Assembly (NCBI RefSeq): GCF_029395675.1
Contig: NZ_CP115184.1
Span: forward strand, 434,001-498,000
Direction: 5' to 3'
Length of the DNA: 64,000 bases
From: Janibacter cremeus
Lineage (GTDB): Bacteria; Actinomycetota; Actinomycetes; Actinomycetales; Dermatophilaceae
The notes beneath the pieces are model-generated. The model ran no database searches. It was not told where the DNA came from and saw only the letters and a list, made by a program, of their open reading frames with translations. The translations under genes were made by a program, and so were the position numbers. Below are positions 9,962-16,936 of the stretch, in pieces (within the stretch, counting starts at the first letter, position 1; each line of letters starts with the position of its first letter).

Positions 9962-12351
9962 CCTCCGCGCAGCCGGTCCTCGACCTGCGGCTGCTCCTGC
10001 CGTGCCTCACAGCGTGGGCGGTGGGGGCGTGGGCGCTGTCCTGGTCCGGCGCCCAGCGCGCCACCGGTGTCGCCCTCGCCCTCGCCCTGCTTGCCGTGCT
10101 CGTGGCCGCGGGTGTGCGCTACCGCGGTCGGCACGCCCGGGCGTCGTGGCGCCGGGACGGTCCCGGCGTGCTCGCGCTGACCCTCGTCGCGACCGTGCTC
10201 GTCCTGGGCTCCTCGGCCGCGCACGAGTGGCGCCGACAGCTCGGCCCGGTCGACCGGCTCGCCGAGCGTGGCGCGATGGTCCGGGCGGAGGGGGTGGTCC
10301 TCACCGAGCCGAGGGTGCGCGCCGGGCGGCCCTCGGGCGACGAAGGGGGCGAGCCCCCTCAGCAGGCCTACCTCCGGGTCCGGCTCGAGAGCGTCGACTC
10401 ACGCGGGGTCAGGACCCGGGTCCACGCGCCGGTCTTCGTCCGCGGTGACGCGGCGTGGGCCGAGGTCGGCTGGCACGACCGGATCGAGCTGACCGGCAAG
10501 CTCTCGCCAGCCGATGCCGCGGCCCCGGAGGTCGCGCAGCTGAGCCCCCGCGGCCCGCCGGTGCCGGTGGGGGAGCGCTCCACCGTCCGGGCCGGCGCCG
10601 AGCACCTGCGCAGCGGGATGCGCGAGGCGGTCGACCCGCTGCCGACCGATGCCCGCGCCCTGCTGCCGGCCCTGGTCATCGGCGACACCTCGATGACACC
10701 GCAGGAGCTGACCGACGACATGCTCGTCACCGGCATGAGCCACCTGTCGGCGGTGAGCGGCTCCAATGTCGCGGTCGTCCTCGCGGCACTCGTCGGGGCC
10801 TGCCGGCTGGGTGGGGTCCCGCGGCGCTGGCGACCGTGGGCGGCCGGGGCCGGCCTGGCGTTCTTCGTCGTCCTCGCGCGACCGGAGCCCAGCGTCATCC
10901 GGGCGGCGACGATGGGGGCGATCGGCCTGATCGGGATGAGCACCTCCCGTCGCGGGGCCGGGACACCGGTGCTCTGCACGGCGGTACTCGTGCTGCTGGC
11001 GATCGATCCGTGGCTCGCCCGCTCCTACGGCTTCGTGCTGTCGACGCTGGCGACCCTGGGGCTGCTGCTCTTCGTGCGGCCCTGGTCGGCGGCGATCAAC
11101 GCGCACCTGCCCCGGCAGCTGCACCTCATCGGGCCGGCGGTCGCGATCCCGCTCGCGGCGCAGCTGGTCTGCGGCCCGGTCATCGTCCTGCTCCAGGGCA
11201 ATGTCAGCCTCATCGCCGTCGTGGCCAACCTCGTCGCCGCACCCTTCGTCGCACCGGCCACCGTCCTGGGCGTCACCGCCGCCCTCGTCGCGGTCGTGAG
11301 CACCACGGTGGCGACGCTCGTGGGGTGGCTGGGGACCCCCTTCGCCCTGGTCATCGCGTGGACCGCCCGGGTGGCCGCGGACGTGCCCGGCGGGGCCCTG
11401 CCGTGGCCGGACGGTGCGCCGGGGGCGCTGCTGCTCGCGGCCGTGACGGCGGTGGGCATCCTCTGCGGGCCGTGGGTGCTGCACCGGGCCCGGGCCAGTC
11501 CGCTCGTGGCTCTCGGGGTCCTCACCGTCCTCACGACCGGGTTGGTCCCCTCCCGCAGCCTCGGGTGGCCACCACCGGGGTGGCGGCTCGTCGCGTGCGA
11601 CGTCGGGCAGGGGGACGGGCTGGTCCTCGCCTCGGGCCCCCGTCGGGCGGTGCTCGTCGACGTCGGTCCGGAGGACAGCGACATCGACGGTTGCCTGGAC
11701 CGGCTCGGGGTGCGCTCGCTCGACGCGGTGGTGCTCACGCACTTCCACGAGGACCACGTGGCCGGTCTCGAGGACGCGCTGGGCGGACGGGCGGTCGGGG
11801 CGCTGCTCGTCACTCCCGAGGCCGATCCCGAGTGGGCGGCCCGGCAGGTCCGGGAGGTCGCCGCGGAGCACGACGTGCCGGTGCGCACGGTCGTGGCGGG
11901 CGACCGCTTCGAGCTCGGTGAGGTCAGCGCGACGGCGTGGTGGCCGGCCCGTCCCGTGGCCGGGGGGTCGCCGGCCAACAACGCGAGCATCGTGCTGCAC
12001 GTGCGCAGCGGGGACGTCGACGCGCTGCTGCTCGGGGACATCGAGCGCGAGGCCGGGCACGCCCTGCTGCTCGCCCTGCGGCGCGACCCGGCGATGGCCG
12101 CGGCCGCCGACGGGCTCGAGGTGCTGAAGATGCCCCACCACGGGTCGAGCAACCTGGACGAGGGCTTCATGGACGAGGTCGCCGCGCCGGTCGCGCTCAT
12201 CAGCGTCGGTGCCGACAACGACTACGGCCACCCCACGCCCTCCGCCCTCGCCTGGGCCGCGAGCCACGCCTCCCGGACCCTGCGCACCGACGTCCACGGT
12301 GACATCGCGGTCCTCGACGGGCCCAGGGTCGTCACCGAGAGGCCCGGGTGA
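9958..12351 (+). CDS. comEC: ComEC/Rec2 DNA-uptake channel
   Basis: 797 residues, intact. N-terminal DUF4131-like region with two or three membrane helices, the Competence domain from about residue 235 (ITGMSHLSAVSGSNVAV is its signature) with many helices, and a C-terminal metallo-beta-lactamase domain from about 540 with GQGDGLVL and the metal motif THFHEDHVAGL. The protein forms the inner membrane channel for single-stranded DNA, and its hydrolase domain is thought to degrade the other strand. It starts with GTG inside the comEA stop. In most actinobacteria holA, rpsT and lepA follow; here a convergent LysR gene lies 10 bp downstream instead, so the usual order is broken. Confidence 0.95.
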   Translation: MTSAQPVLDLRLLLPCLTAWAVGAWALSWSGAQRATGVALALALLAVLVAAGVRYRGRHARASWRRDGPGVLALTLVATVLVLGSSAAHEWRRQLGPVDRLAERGAMVRAEGVVLTEPRVRAGRPSGDEGGEPPQQAYLRVRLESVDSRGVRTRVHAPVFVRGDAAWAEVGWHDRIELTGKLSPADAAAPEVAQLSPRGPPVPVGERSTVRAGAEHLRSGMREAVDPLPTDARALLPALVIGDTSMTPQELTDDMLVTGMSHLSAVSGSNVAVVLAALVGACRLGGVPRRWRPWAAGAGLAFFVVLARPEPSVIRAATMGAIGLIGMSTSRRGAGTPVLCTAVLVLLAIDPWLARSYGFVLSTLATLGLLLFVRPWSAAINAHLPRQLHLIGPAVAIPLAAQLVCGPVIVLLQGNVSLIAVVANLVAAPFVAPATVLGVTAALVAVVSTTVATLVGWLGTPFALVIAWTARVAADVPGGALPWPDGAPGALLLAAVTAVGILCGPWVLHRARASPLVALGVLTVLTTGLVPSRSLGWPPPGWRLVACDVGQGDGLVLASGPRRAVLVDVGPEDSDIDGCLDRLGVRSLDAVVLTHFHEDHVAGLEDALGGRAVGALLVTPEADPEWAARQVREVAAEHDVPVRTVVAGDRFELGEVSATAWWPARPVAGGSPANNASIVLHVRSGDVDALLLGDIEREAGHALLLALRRDPAMAAAADGLEVLKMPHHGSSNLDEGFMDEVAAPVALISVGADNDYGHPTPSALAWAASHASRTLRTDVHGDIAVLDGPRVVTERPG

Positions 12352-12361
12352 GCCCGTAGCG

Positions 12362-13282
12362 TCAGACGGAGGCGGGCGTGGCCGTCGCGGCGGAGGCGAC
12401 GAGCGCCTCGAGCGTGGCGGCGACGGCCGGCACCTTGAGCAGGTCCTCGGTCGTGACCGCGTGGATCCGGCGATGGCTCGTCGGGTCCAGCGGACGGATG
12501 ACGACGTCGGGGTTGGAGGTCGCCGCGCGGATGAGGTCGGGGATGAGCGCCACCCCGAGACCGGCGGCGACGAACCCCTGGACGGCGACGTAGTCCTCGG
12601 TCTCGAAGGCGACCTTGGGCGCGAATCCCGCGTTGTTGGCGATCTGCAGCAGGTGCCCGCGACAGCGGGCGCACCCGGCGATCCAGTCCTCGTCGGTCAG
12701 GTCGGTCATCGAGACGACCTCCTGCCCGGCGAGCGGGTGGTCGTGGGGGAGGGCGACGCGGACCTCCTCCTCGAGCAGGGGGTGGACGGCGAAGCCCTCG
12801 AGGTCCTCGCCACGGGCGATGTCGCTGCCGTCGTAGGAGAAGGCGACGGCGAGGTCGACCTCCCCGGAGCGCAGCGCGGCGATCGACTCGGGCGGCTCGG
12901 CCTCGGCGAACTGCACCGACAGGTCCGGGTACTGCCTGCGCACCGCGGCGAGCGCGCGGGGGACGAGCGTGACCGAGGAGGAGGGGAAGGCCATCAGGCG
13001 GACCCGACCGGAGCGCAGCCCGGCGATCGCGGCGACCTCCTCCTCGGCGGCGTCGAGGGCGGCGAGCACGGGGGCGGCGTGGCGGGCCAGGACGCTGCCG
13101 GCCTCGGTCAGGCGCACGGAGCGACCGACCTTCTCCACGAGCACGGTGCCGGTGCGCTGCTCGAGCCGCTTGACCATCTGGGAGACGGCCGGTTGCGAGT
13201 AGCCGAGGGCGAGGGCAGCGGCGGTGAAGCTGCCCTCCTCGGCGATGGCGCGCATCACGCGCAGCCCTGCGGCGTCGATCAT
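12362..13282 (-). CDS. LysR family transcriptional regulator
   Basis: 306 residues. N-terminal winged helix-turn-helix (residues 1-60) with ALGYSQPAVSQMVKRLEQRTG as recognition region, and a C-terminal periplasmic-binding-like effector domain (about 90-295). The pair of cysteines in GCARCRGHLL, at about residue 208, is unusual in this position and could be redox or metal sensing, but this is speculation. It is divergent from the sirtuin gene with only 60 bp between the starts, so it may control that gene and itself. Its 3' end converges on comEC. Confidence 0.88.
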   Translation of the reverse strand: MIDAAGLRVMRAIAEEGSFTAAALALGYSQPAVSQMVKRLEQRTGTVLVEKVGRSVRLTEAGSVLARHAAPVLAALDAAEEEVAAIAGLRSGRVRLMAFPSSSVTLVPRALAAVRRQYPDLSVQFAEAEPPESIAALRSGEVDLAVAFSYDGSDIARGEDLEGFAVHPLLEEEVRVALPHDHPLAGQEVVSMTDLTDEDWIAGCARCRGHLLQIANNAGFAPKVAFETEDYVAVQGFVAAGLGVALIPDLIRAATSNPDVVIRPLDPTSHRRIHAVTTEDLLKVPAVAATLEALVASAATATPASV

Positions 13283-13342
13283 GCCGCCATGCTAAGCCGT
13301 GGGTGGTGGATCAGGGGTCCGGCTACGTCGCATACTGGGCGG

Positions 13343-14173
13343 GTGATCGAGGACATCGCCCGCGTGCTGTCGGCAGGACCGGCGCTGGTGCTCACGGGCG
13401 CCGGCATGTCCACCGACTCCGGCATCCCCGACTACCGCGGCCCGGACGGCCAGCGGAAGGTCACGCCCATGCACCTCTCGGAGTTCGTCGCCAGCAGCGA
13501 GGCGCGGCGGCGCTACTGGGCGCGCAGCTTCGTCGGTTGGCGCCGCTTCCACGCGGCCCGGCCCAACGCGGCGCACCATGCCGTCACGCGCCTGCAGGAG
13601 CTCGGAGCGGTGGGCCCGCTGATCACGCAGAACGTCGACGGCCTGCACCAGGCCGCCGGCACCCGCGAGGTCGTCGAGCTGCACGGCAACCTCGTCGACG
13701 TCGTCTGCCTCACCTGCGACGCGCGGGTCGCCCGTCCCGTCCTCGACGAGCGGATGGCCGCGGAGAACCCCGGCTTCGACGTCGACAGCGACGAGATCCG
13801 CCCGGACGGCGACGTGCGGCTCGACGCCGTGGACGTCGAGCGGTTCCGGGTACCGATCTGCACCTCGTGCGGGCAGGACACGCTCAAGCCGGACGTCGTC
13901 TTCTTCGGGGGAGCGGTGGACAAGCCGAAGGTCCAGCACTGCTTCGACCTGACCGACCAGGCGCCGAGCCTGCTCGTGCTCGGTAGCTCGCTGCAGGTGA
14001 TGTCCGGGCTGCGCTTCGTGCGCCGGGCGGCCAAGCGCGGGATCCCGGTCGCGCTGATCACCCGGGGGCCGAGCCGGGGCGACGACCTCGTCGACCACCG
14101 CGTCGACGGGGAGCTGGCCGACTCCCTTCGCTCACTGACGCAGTCGTTGGACCGGGTGGCCGCGAGCGCCTGA
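13343..14173 (+). CDS. Sir2-family NAD-dependent protein deacylase
   Basis: 276 residues from GTG (VIEDIARVLSAG). Sirtuins remove acetyl or longer acyl groups from lysines using NAD. Motifs: TGAGMSTDSGIPDYRG (NAD site, residues about 18-33), TQNVDGLHQAAG, the catalytic histidine in VELHGNLVDV, the zinc ligands CLTCDARV and CTSCGQDTLKP, and LGSSLQVMSGL. The spacing between the two cysteine pairs is long because of a 30-residue insert. The start is supported by a CATACT box ending 6 nt upstream and by the fold beginning at once. The long frame from 12209 is antisense to the LysR gene. The LysR regulator is divergent. Confidence 0.93.
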   Translation: MIEDIARVLSAGPALVLTGAGMSTDSGIPDYRGPDGQRKVTPMHLSEFVASSEARRRYWARSFVGWRRFHAARPNAAHHAVTRLQELGAVGPLITQNVDGLHQAAGTREVVELHGNLVDVVCLTCDARVARPVLDERMAAENPGFDVDSDEIRPDGDVRLDAVDVERFRVPICTSCGQDTLKPDVVFFGGAVDKPKVQHCFDLTDQAPSLLVLGSSLQVMSGLRFVRRAAKRGIPVALITRGPSRGDDLVDHRVDGELADSLRSLTQSLDRVAASA

Positions 14174-14178
14174 GGTGG

Positions 14179-14598
14179 TCAGCGCAGCGCGGCCCTGACG
14201 ACCTCGGGGTCGGGGTTGGTGTGCACCTCGTCGCCGATGCGCACGGTCGGGACGGTCTCGTTGCCGCCGTTGACCGAGCGGACGAAGGCGGCCGCGTCCT
14301 CGTCCGCCCAGATGCTGACCCAGGCGGCCTTGTCCTTGTCCTTGCCCAGGGCGCCGCGCAGGCGCAGGCAGAACACGCACCCGGGGCGCCAGTAGATGAC
14401 GACGGGGAACTCGCTGCGCCTCGCCTCGACCTCGGCGTGGCCCGGCCCGCCGCGGCCGTTGAGCGGGGAGAGCCACCACGCGAAGACGAGGACGACGACG
14501 AACAGCACGACGTTGGACCCCTCGCCGGTGCGCACTCCCTGTGCCGCGAGGACGATGCCCGCGACGAGCAGGGCCAGTGCGGATCCCCATCTGCGCAT
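14179..14598 (-). CDS. Membrane-anchored glutaredoxin-like protein
   Basis: 139 residues. Two N-terminal hydrophobic segments (about 5-22 and 29-45) followed by a thioredoxin-fold domain with VVIYWRPGCVFCLRLRGAL; CVFC at about residues 74-77 is the redox active site, and TVPTVRIGDEVHTNP carries the cis-Pro of the fold. This is the Mrx1/NrdH-like glutaredoxin type with a membrane anchor. It probably reduces disulfides or mycothiol mixed disulfides near the membrane. It converges with the sirtuin (5 bp between stops) and is 14 bp downstream of lexA on the same strand, so it may be read through from the lexA promoter. Confidence 0.85.
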   Translation of the reverse strand: MRRWGSALALLVAGIVLAAQGVRTGEGSNVVLFVVVLVFAWWLSPLNGRGGPGHAEVEARRSEFPVVIYWRPGCVFCLRLRGALGKDKDKAAWVSIWADEDAAAFVRSVNGGNETVPTVRIGDEVHTNPDPEVVRAALR

Positions 14599-14612
14599 GG
14601 GGCGATTGTGCC

Positions 14613-15398
14613 TCAGAGGCTGCGCAGGACCGCCGTCACCTTGCCCAGCACGGTCGCGTGGTCGCCGTCGATCGGCTCGAAGGCCGGGTTGTGGGGGAGC
14701 AGCCAGACGTGGCCGTCCTTGCGCTTGAAGGTCTTGACCGTCGCCTCGTTGTCGAGCATCGCCGCGATGATGTCGCCGTTGTCGGCGTCGGGCTGCTGGC
14801 GCACGACGACCCAGTCGCCGTCGCAGATGGCCGCGTCGACCATCGAGTCGCCGACGACCTTGAGCAGGAAGAGGGAGCCCTCGCCGACGATCTGCTTCGG
14901 CAGCGGGAAGACGTCGTCGACGAGCTCCTCGGCGGTGATCGGCACACCGGCGGCGATCTCACCCAGGACCGGCACGTAGCTGGCCTCGGGCCGCTCGTCG
15001 CCGGAGCCGGTGATGTCGACGTCCTCGTCCTGCGCGGTCGCACCACCACGCATGCCGCCGAAGTCGGCGGTGTCGGCGATGACCGCCTCGGCGTCCGCGT
15101 CGGGGGAGATGACCTCGATCGCGCGGGGGCGGTTGGGGTCGCGGCGCAGGTAGCCCTTGCGCTCGAGGGAGGAGAGCTGGTGGGCGACCGAGCTGGGGCT
15201 GGTCAGGCCGACGAGCTGCCCGATCTCGCGCAGGCTCGGCGGGTAGCCGCGGGTCGCGACGGCGGTGCGGATAACCTCGAGCACCTTGCGCTGGCGGGCC
15301 GTGAGGCCGTCGCCGGAGTCCCGCTCCGGGAGGTGGCGCACGGTGCTGTCGCCGCCGCCGGAGTCCGTGCTCGTGTCCTTGCCGCTGCCCTTGCTCAT
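14613..15398 (-). CDS. lexA: LexA SOS repressor
   Basis: 261 residues. The winged helix-turn-helix covers about 31-95 ([20 protein letters not shown]). A Gly/Asp-rich linker is longer than in E. coli LexA, as usual for actinobacteria. The self-cleavage site is Ala150-Gly151 in GEIAAGVPI; the catalytic Ser185 is in GDSMVDAA and Lys222 in [10 protein letters not shown]. RecA filaments trigger cleavage after DNA damage. It is divergent from the LysM gene, with LexA boxes between, so it is autoregulated. The ATG start is about 10 nt after a GGAAGG-like ribosome site. Confidence 0.97.
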   Translation of the reverse strand: MSKGSGKDTSTDSGGGDSTVRHLPERDSGDGLTARQRKVLEVIRTAVATRGYPPSLREIGQLVGLTSPSSVAHQLSSLERKGYLRRDPNRPRAIEVISPDADAEAVIADTADFGGMRGGATAQDEDVDITGSGDERPEASYVPVLGEIAAGVPITAEELVDDVFPLPKQIVGEGSLFLLKVVGDSMVDAAICDGDWVVVRQQPDADNGDIIAAMLDNEATVKTFKRKDGHVWLLPHNPAFEPIDGDHATVLGKVTAVLRSL

Positions 15399-15488
15399 CT
15401 CGACCCTTCCGTCCGTGTCACCAGCGTTGTCGGTGGTCGCTGGTCAACTTCTCGGTAGTGGAGACAGTAGGACGATCGAACAGGTATT

Positions 15489-15504
15489 TCAAACATGTGT
15501 TCGA
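15489..15504. promoter_or_regulatory. LexA (SOS) box 1
   Basis: TCAAACATGTGTTCGA matches the actinobacterial SOS consensus TCGAACN4GTTCGA with a single arm mismatch. It is 91 bp from the lexA start, nearer lexA than the second box. Confidence 0.8.
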
Positions 15505-15558
15505 GCGTGTTGTTGATCTTCTTCGAACATCCGTGCTAGACATCGTACAGACGTTCTA

Positions 15559-15574
15559 TCGAACACCGGTTCGA
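15559..15574. promoter_or_regulatory. LexA (SOS) box 2
   Basis: TCGAACACCGGTTCGA has both perfect arms of the actinobacterial SOS consensus. It ends 25 bp before the LysM gene start, where LexA binding would block that gene's transcription. Confidence 0.88.
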
Positions 15575-15599
15575 GGGAACACGCCACGAGGAGGACCAG

Positions 15600-15989
15600 A
15601 TGACCGCACTCACCGTCACCCACGGCGCGCCGGTCGGTGCGCCCGCAGTCCGACCGACCCGCACCCGCCACCTGCACTCCGTCCCCACGGGCGACGCGGT
15701 CGCTGCCCCGGCGAAGGGGGCGGTGCGGCTGACCCGTCGCGGTCGCCTCACGATGACCCTGACGACGCTGGCGGTTGCCTCCGTCGCGGGCGCGGGGATG
15801 GCCTTCGGTGGCCCCGCGGCCACGCCGCAGGAAGTCACCGTCGAGCAGGGACAGACCCTGACCTCGATCGCCGCCGTCGAGATGACCGGCGTGCCGACCG
15901 ACGACGCGATCGCGCAGATCCGGCAGGCCAACGACCTGGCGACCAGCCACGTCCACGCGGGGCAGACCCTGGTCATCCCCACCCCCTGA
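15600..15989 (+). CDS. LysM protein, probable SOS cell-division inhibitor (YneA/Rv2719c-like)
   Basis: 129 residues. Cytoplasmic basic N-terminus, one membrane helix at about residues 53-72 (MTLTTLAVASVAGAGMAF), then a single LysM peptidoglycan-binding domain at about 77-127 (VTVEQGQTLTSIAA to VHAGQTLVIPTP). The ribosome site GAGGAGG lies just upstream. The gene is divergent from lexA and has an SOS box directly upstream, the same arrangement as yneA in Bacillus and Rv2719c in Mycobacterium, small LysM proteins that delay septation during the SOS response. The assignment rests on location, size and domain order, not on an identity score. A strong hairpin follows. Confidence 0.82.
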   Translation: MTALTVTHGAPVGAPAVRPTRTRHLHSVPTGDAVAAPAKGAVRLTRRGRLTMTLTTLAVASVAGAGMAFGGPAATPQEVTVEQGQTLTSIAAVEMTGVPTDDAIAQIRQANDLATSHVHAGQTLVIPTP

Positions 15990-16025
15990 GAACCTCCCGG
16001 GCCCATCGACCCAGCCCGGGCCGGC

Positions 16026-16060
16026 CGTCGGCCACCTCCGCATGCCGGAGGTGGCCGACG
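16026..16060 (+). terminator. Hairpin terminator after the LysM gene
   Basis: A perfect 15-bp stem (16026-16040 with 16046-16060) around a CATGC loop, 36 bp after the stop. There is no U-tract, as often in high-GC actinobacteria. Confidence 0.75.
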
Positions 16061-16231
16061 TGCGTGTCAGGGGGGTCGGTCGAGGTGCCGCAGGGGGTTG
16101 GTCGAGGCGTCGCGGTCGCGGGTGCCGGCGAGCTGATCCCCGGTATTCCGGCCCTGTGCGCAGGGCGGTGACCGCTCACCGACGGCGCCACGCCGGGGAC
16201 TTGCATCCGTTGTGTGACAGGGGTCTAATGG

Positions 16232-16248
16232 TCACTACATCTAGTGGT
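16232..16248. promoter_or_regulatory. NrdR box 1
   Basis: CACTACATCTAGTGG is a near-palindrome matching the NrdR consensus (acaCwAtATaTwGtgt). It starts just after the -10 box, so bound NrdR would cover the transcription start. Confidence 0.85.
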
Positions 16249-16265
16249 TACACAGATGTCATTCG

Positions 16266-16281
16266 TCCACATCTAGTACAC
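16266..16281. promoter_or_regulatory. NrdR box 2
   Basis: TCCACATCTAGTACAC shares the ACATCTAGT core with box 1 and lies exactly 32 bp downstream of it, three helical turns, the spacing seen for paired NrdR sites. Confidence 0.85.
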
Positions 16282-16379
16282 AGGATGAGTTCGGTTCTCC
16301 ACAGGATTCGGGGAATCGTCCCCATCCCGTCCACCGTTTCATCCACAGGCACACCCCTACGAACCGAGAGGAGTCGGCC

Positions 16380-16853
16380 ATGCACTGTCCCTTCTGCCGG
16401 CACACCGACTCCCGGGTCATCGACAGCCGGACCACCGACGACGGCAGCGCGATCCGCCGCCGCCGCCAGTGCCCGGAGTGCTCCCGGCGCTTCACCACGC
16501 TGGAGAGCGCGAGCCTGTCGGTGACCAAGCGGTCGGGTGCTGCCGAGCCGTTCAGCCGGGCCAAGGTGCTCGCCGGTGTCCGCAAGGCCTGTCAGGGCCG
16601 CCCGGTCACCGAGGACCAGCTCGCCCTGCTCGCCCAGCGCGTGGAGGAGAGCATCCGCTCGCAGGGCAGCGCCGAGATCGACGCCCACGAGGTGGGCATG
16701 GCGATCCTGCCGCCCCTGCGGGACCTGGACGAGGTCGCATACCTGCGCTACGCGTCCGTCTACCAGTCCTTCGAGTCGCTCGAGGACTTCGAGGCGGCCA
16801 TCAGCGCCCTGCGCCGCGAGCACGCGACCGCCACCGAGGGCGCCACCCCATAG
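16380..16853 (+). CDS. nrdR: Transcriptional repressor NrdR
   Basis: 157 residues, normal length. The N-terminal zinc ribbon shows MHCPFC and [11 protein letters not shown] (about 1-40) and the ATP-cone nucleotide-sensing domain follows from about 47 ([20 protein letters not shown]). NrdR binds ATP/dATP and represses ribonucleotide reductase genes. It lies 83 bp upstream of nrdJ, and the paired NrdR boxes before it imply control of both genes and autoregulation. Confidence 0.97.
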   Translation: MHCPFCRHTDSRVIDSRTTDDGSAIRRRRQCPECSRRFTTLESASLSVTKRSGAAEPFSRAKVLAGVRKACQGRPVTEDQLALLAQRVEESIRSQGSAEIDAHEVGMAILPPLRDLDEVAYLRYASVYQSFESLEDFEAAISALRREHATATEGATP

Positions 16854-16856
16854 ACC

Positions 16857-16893
16857 CCGGGTACCGATACGCGATTGGGCTGTCGGTACCCGG
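16857..16893 (+). terminator. Hairpin between nrdR and nrdJ
   Basis: A perfect 11-bp stem (16857-16867 with 16883-16893) and a 15-nt loop, 3 bp after the nrdR stop and 44 bp before nrdJ. It may be a partial terminator, a processing site that sets the ratio of nrdR to nrdJ, or a stabiliser. No cobalamin riboswitch was recognised. Confidence 0.55.
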
Positions 16894-16936
16894 TGCAAAC
16901 GTAAGAACCGTACACACGGATCGAGGAGAGAAGAGC

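Larger units (their letters stand above)
16061..16379. promoter_or_regulatory. nrdR: Leader region before nrdR
   Basis: The first part (16061-16200) contains two imperfect copies of a GTCGAGG-type unit (around 16078 and 16102) and no gene. The second part holds the nrdR promoter: TTGCAT at 16201-16206 and TCTAAT at 16224-16229 with 17 bp between them, followed by two NrdR boxes. A leader of about 140 nt with GAGAGGAG just before the ATG completes the region. Confidence 0.7.

Noticed and set aside
16857..16936. Cobalamin riboswitch before nrdJ
   Set aside because: The gap is 83 bp with a single hairpin; a B12 riboswitch needs about 200 nt and its B12-box was not found.
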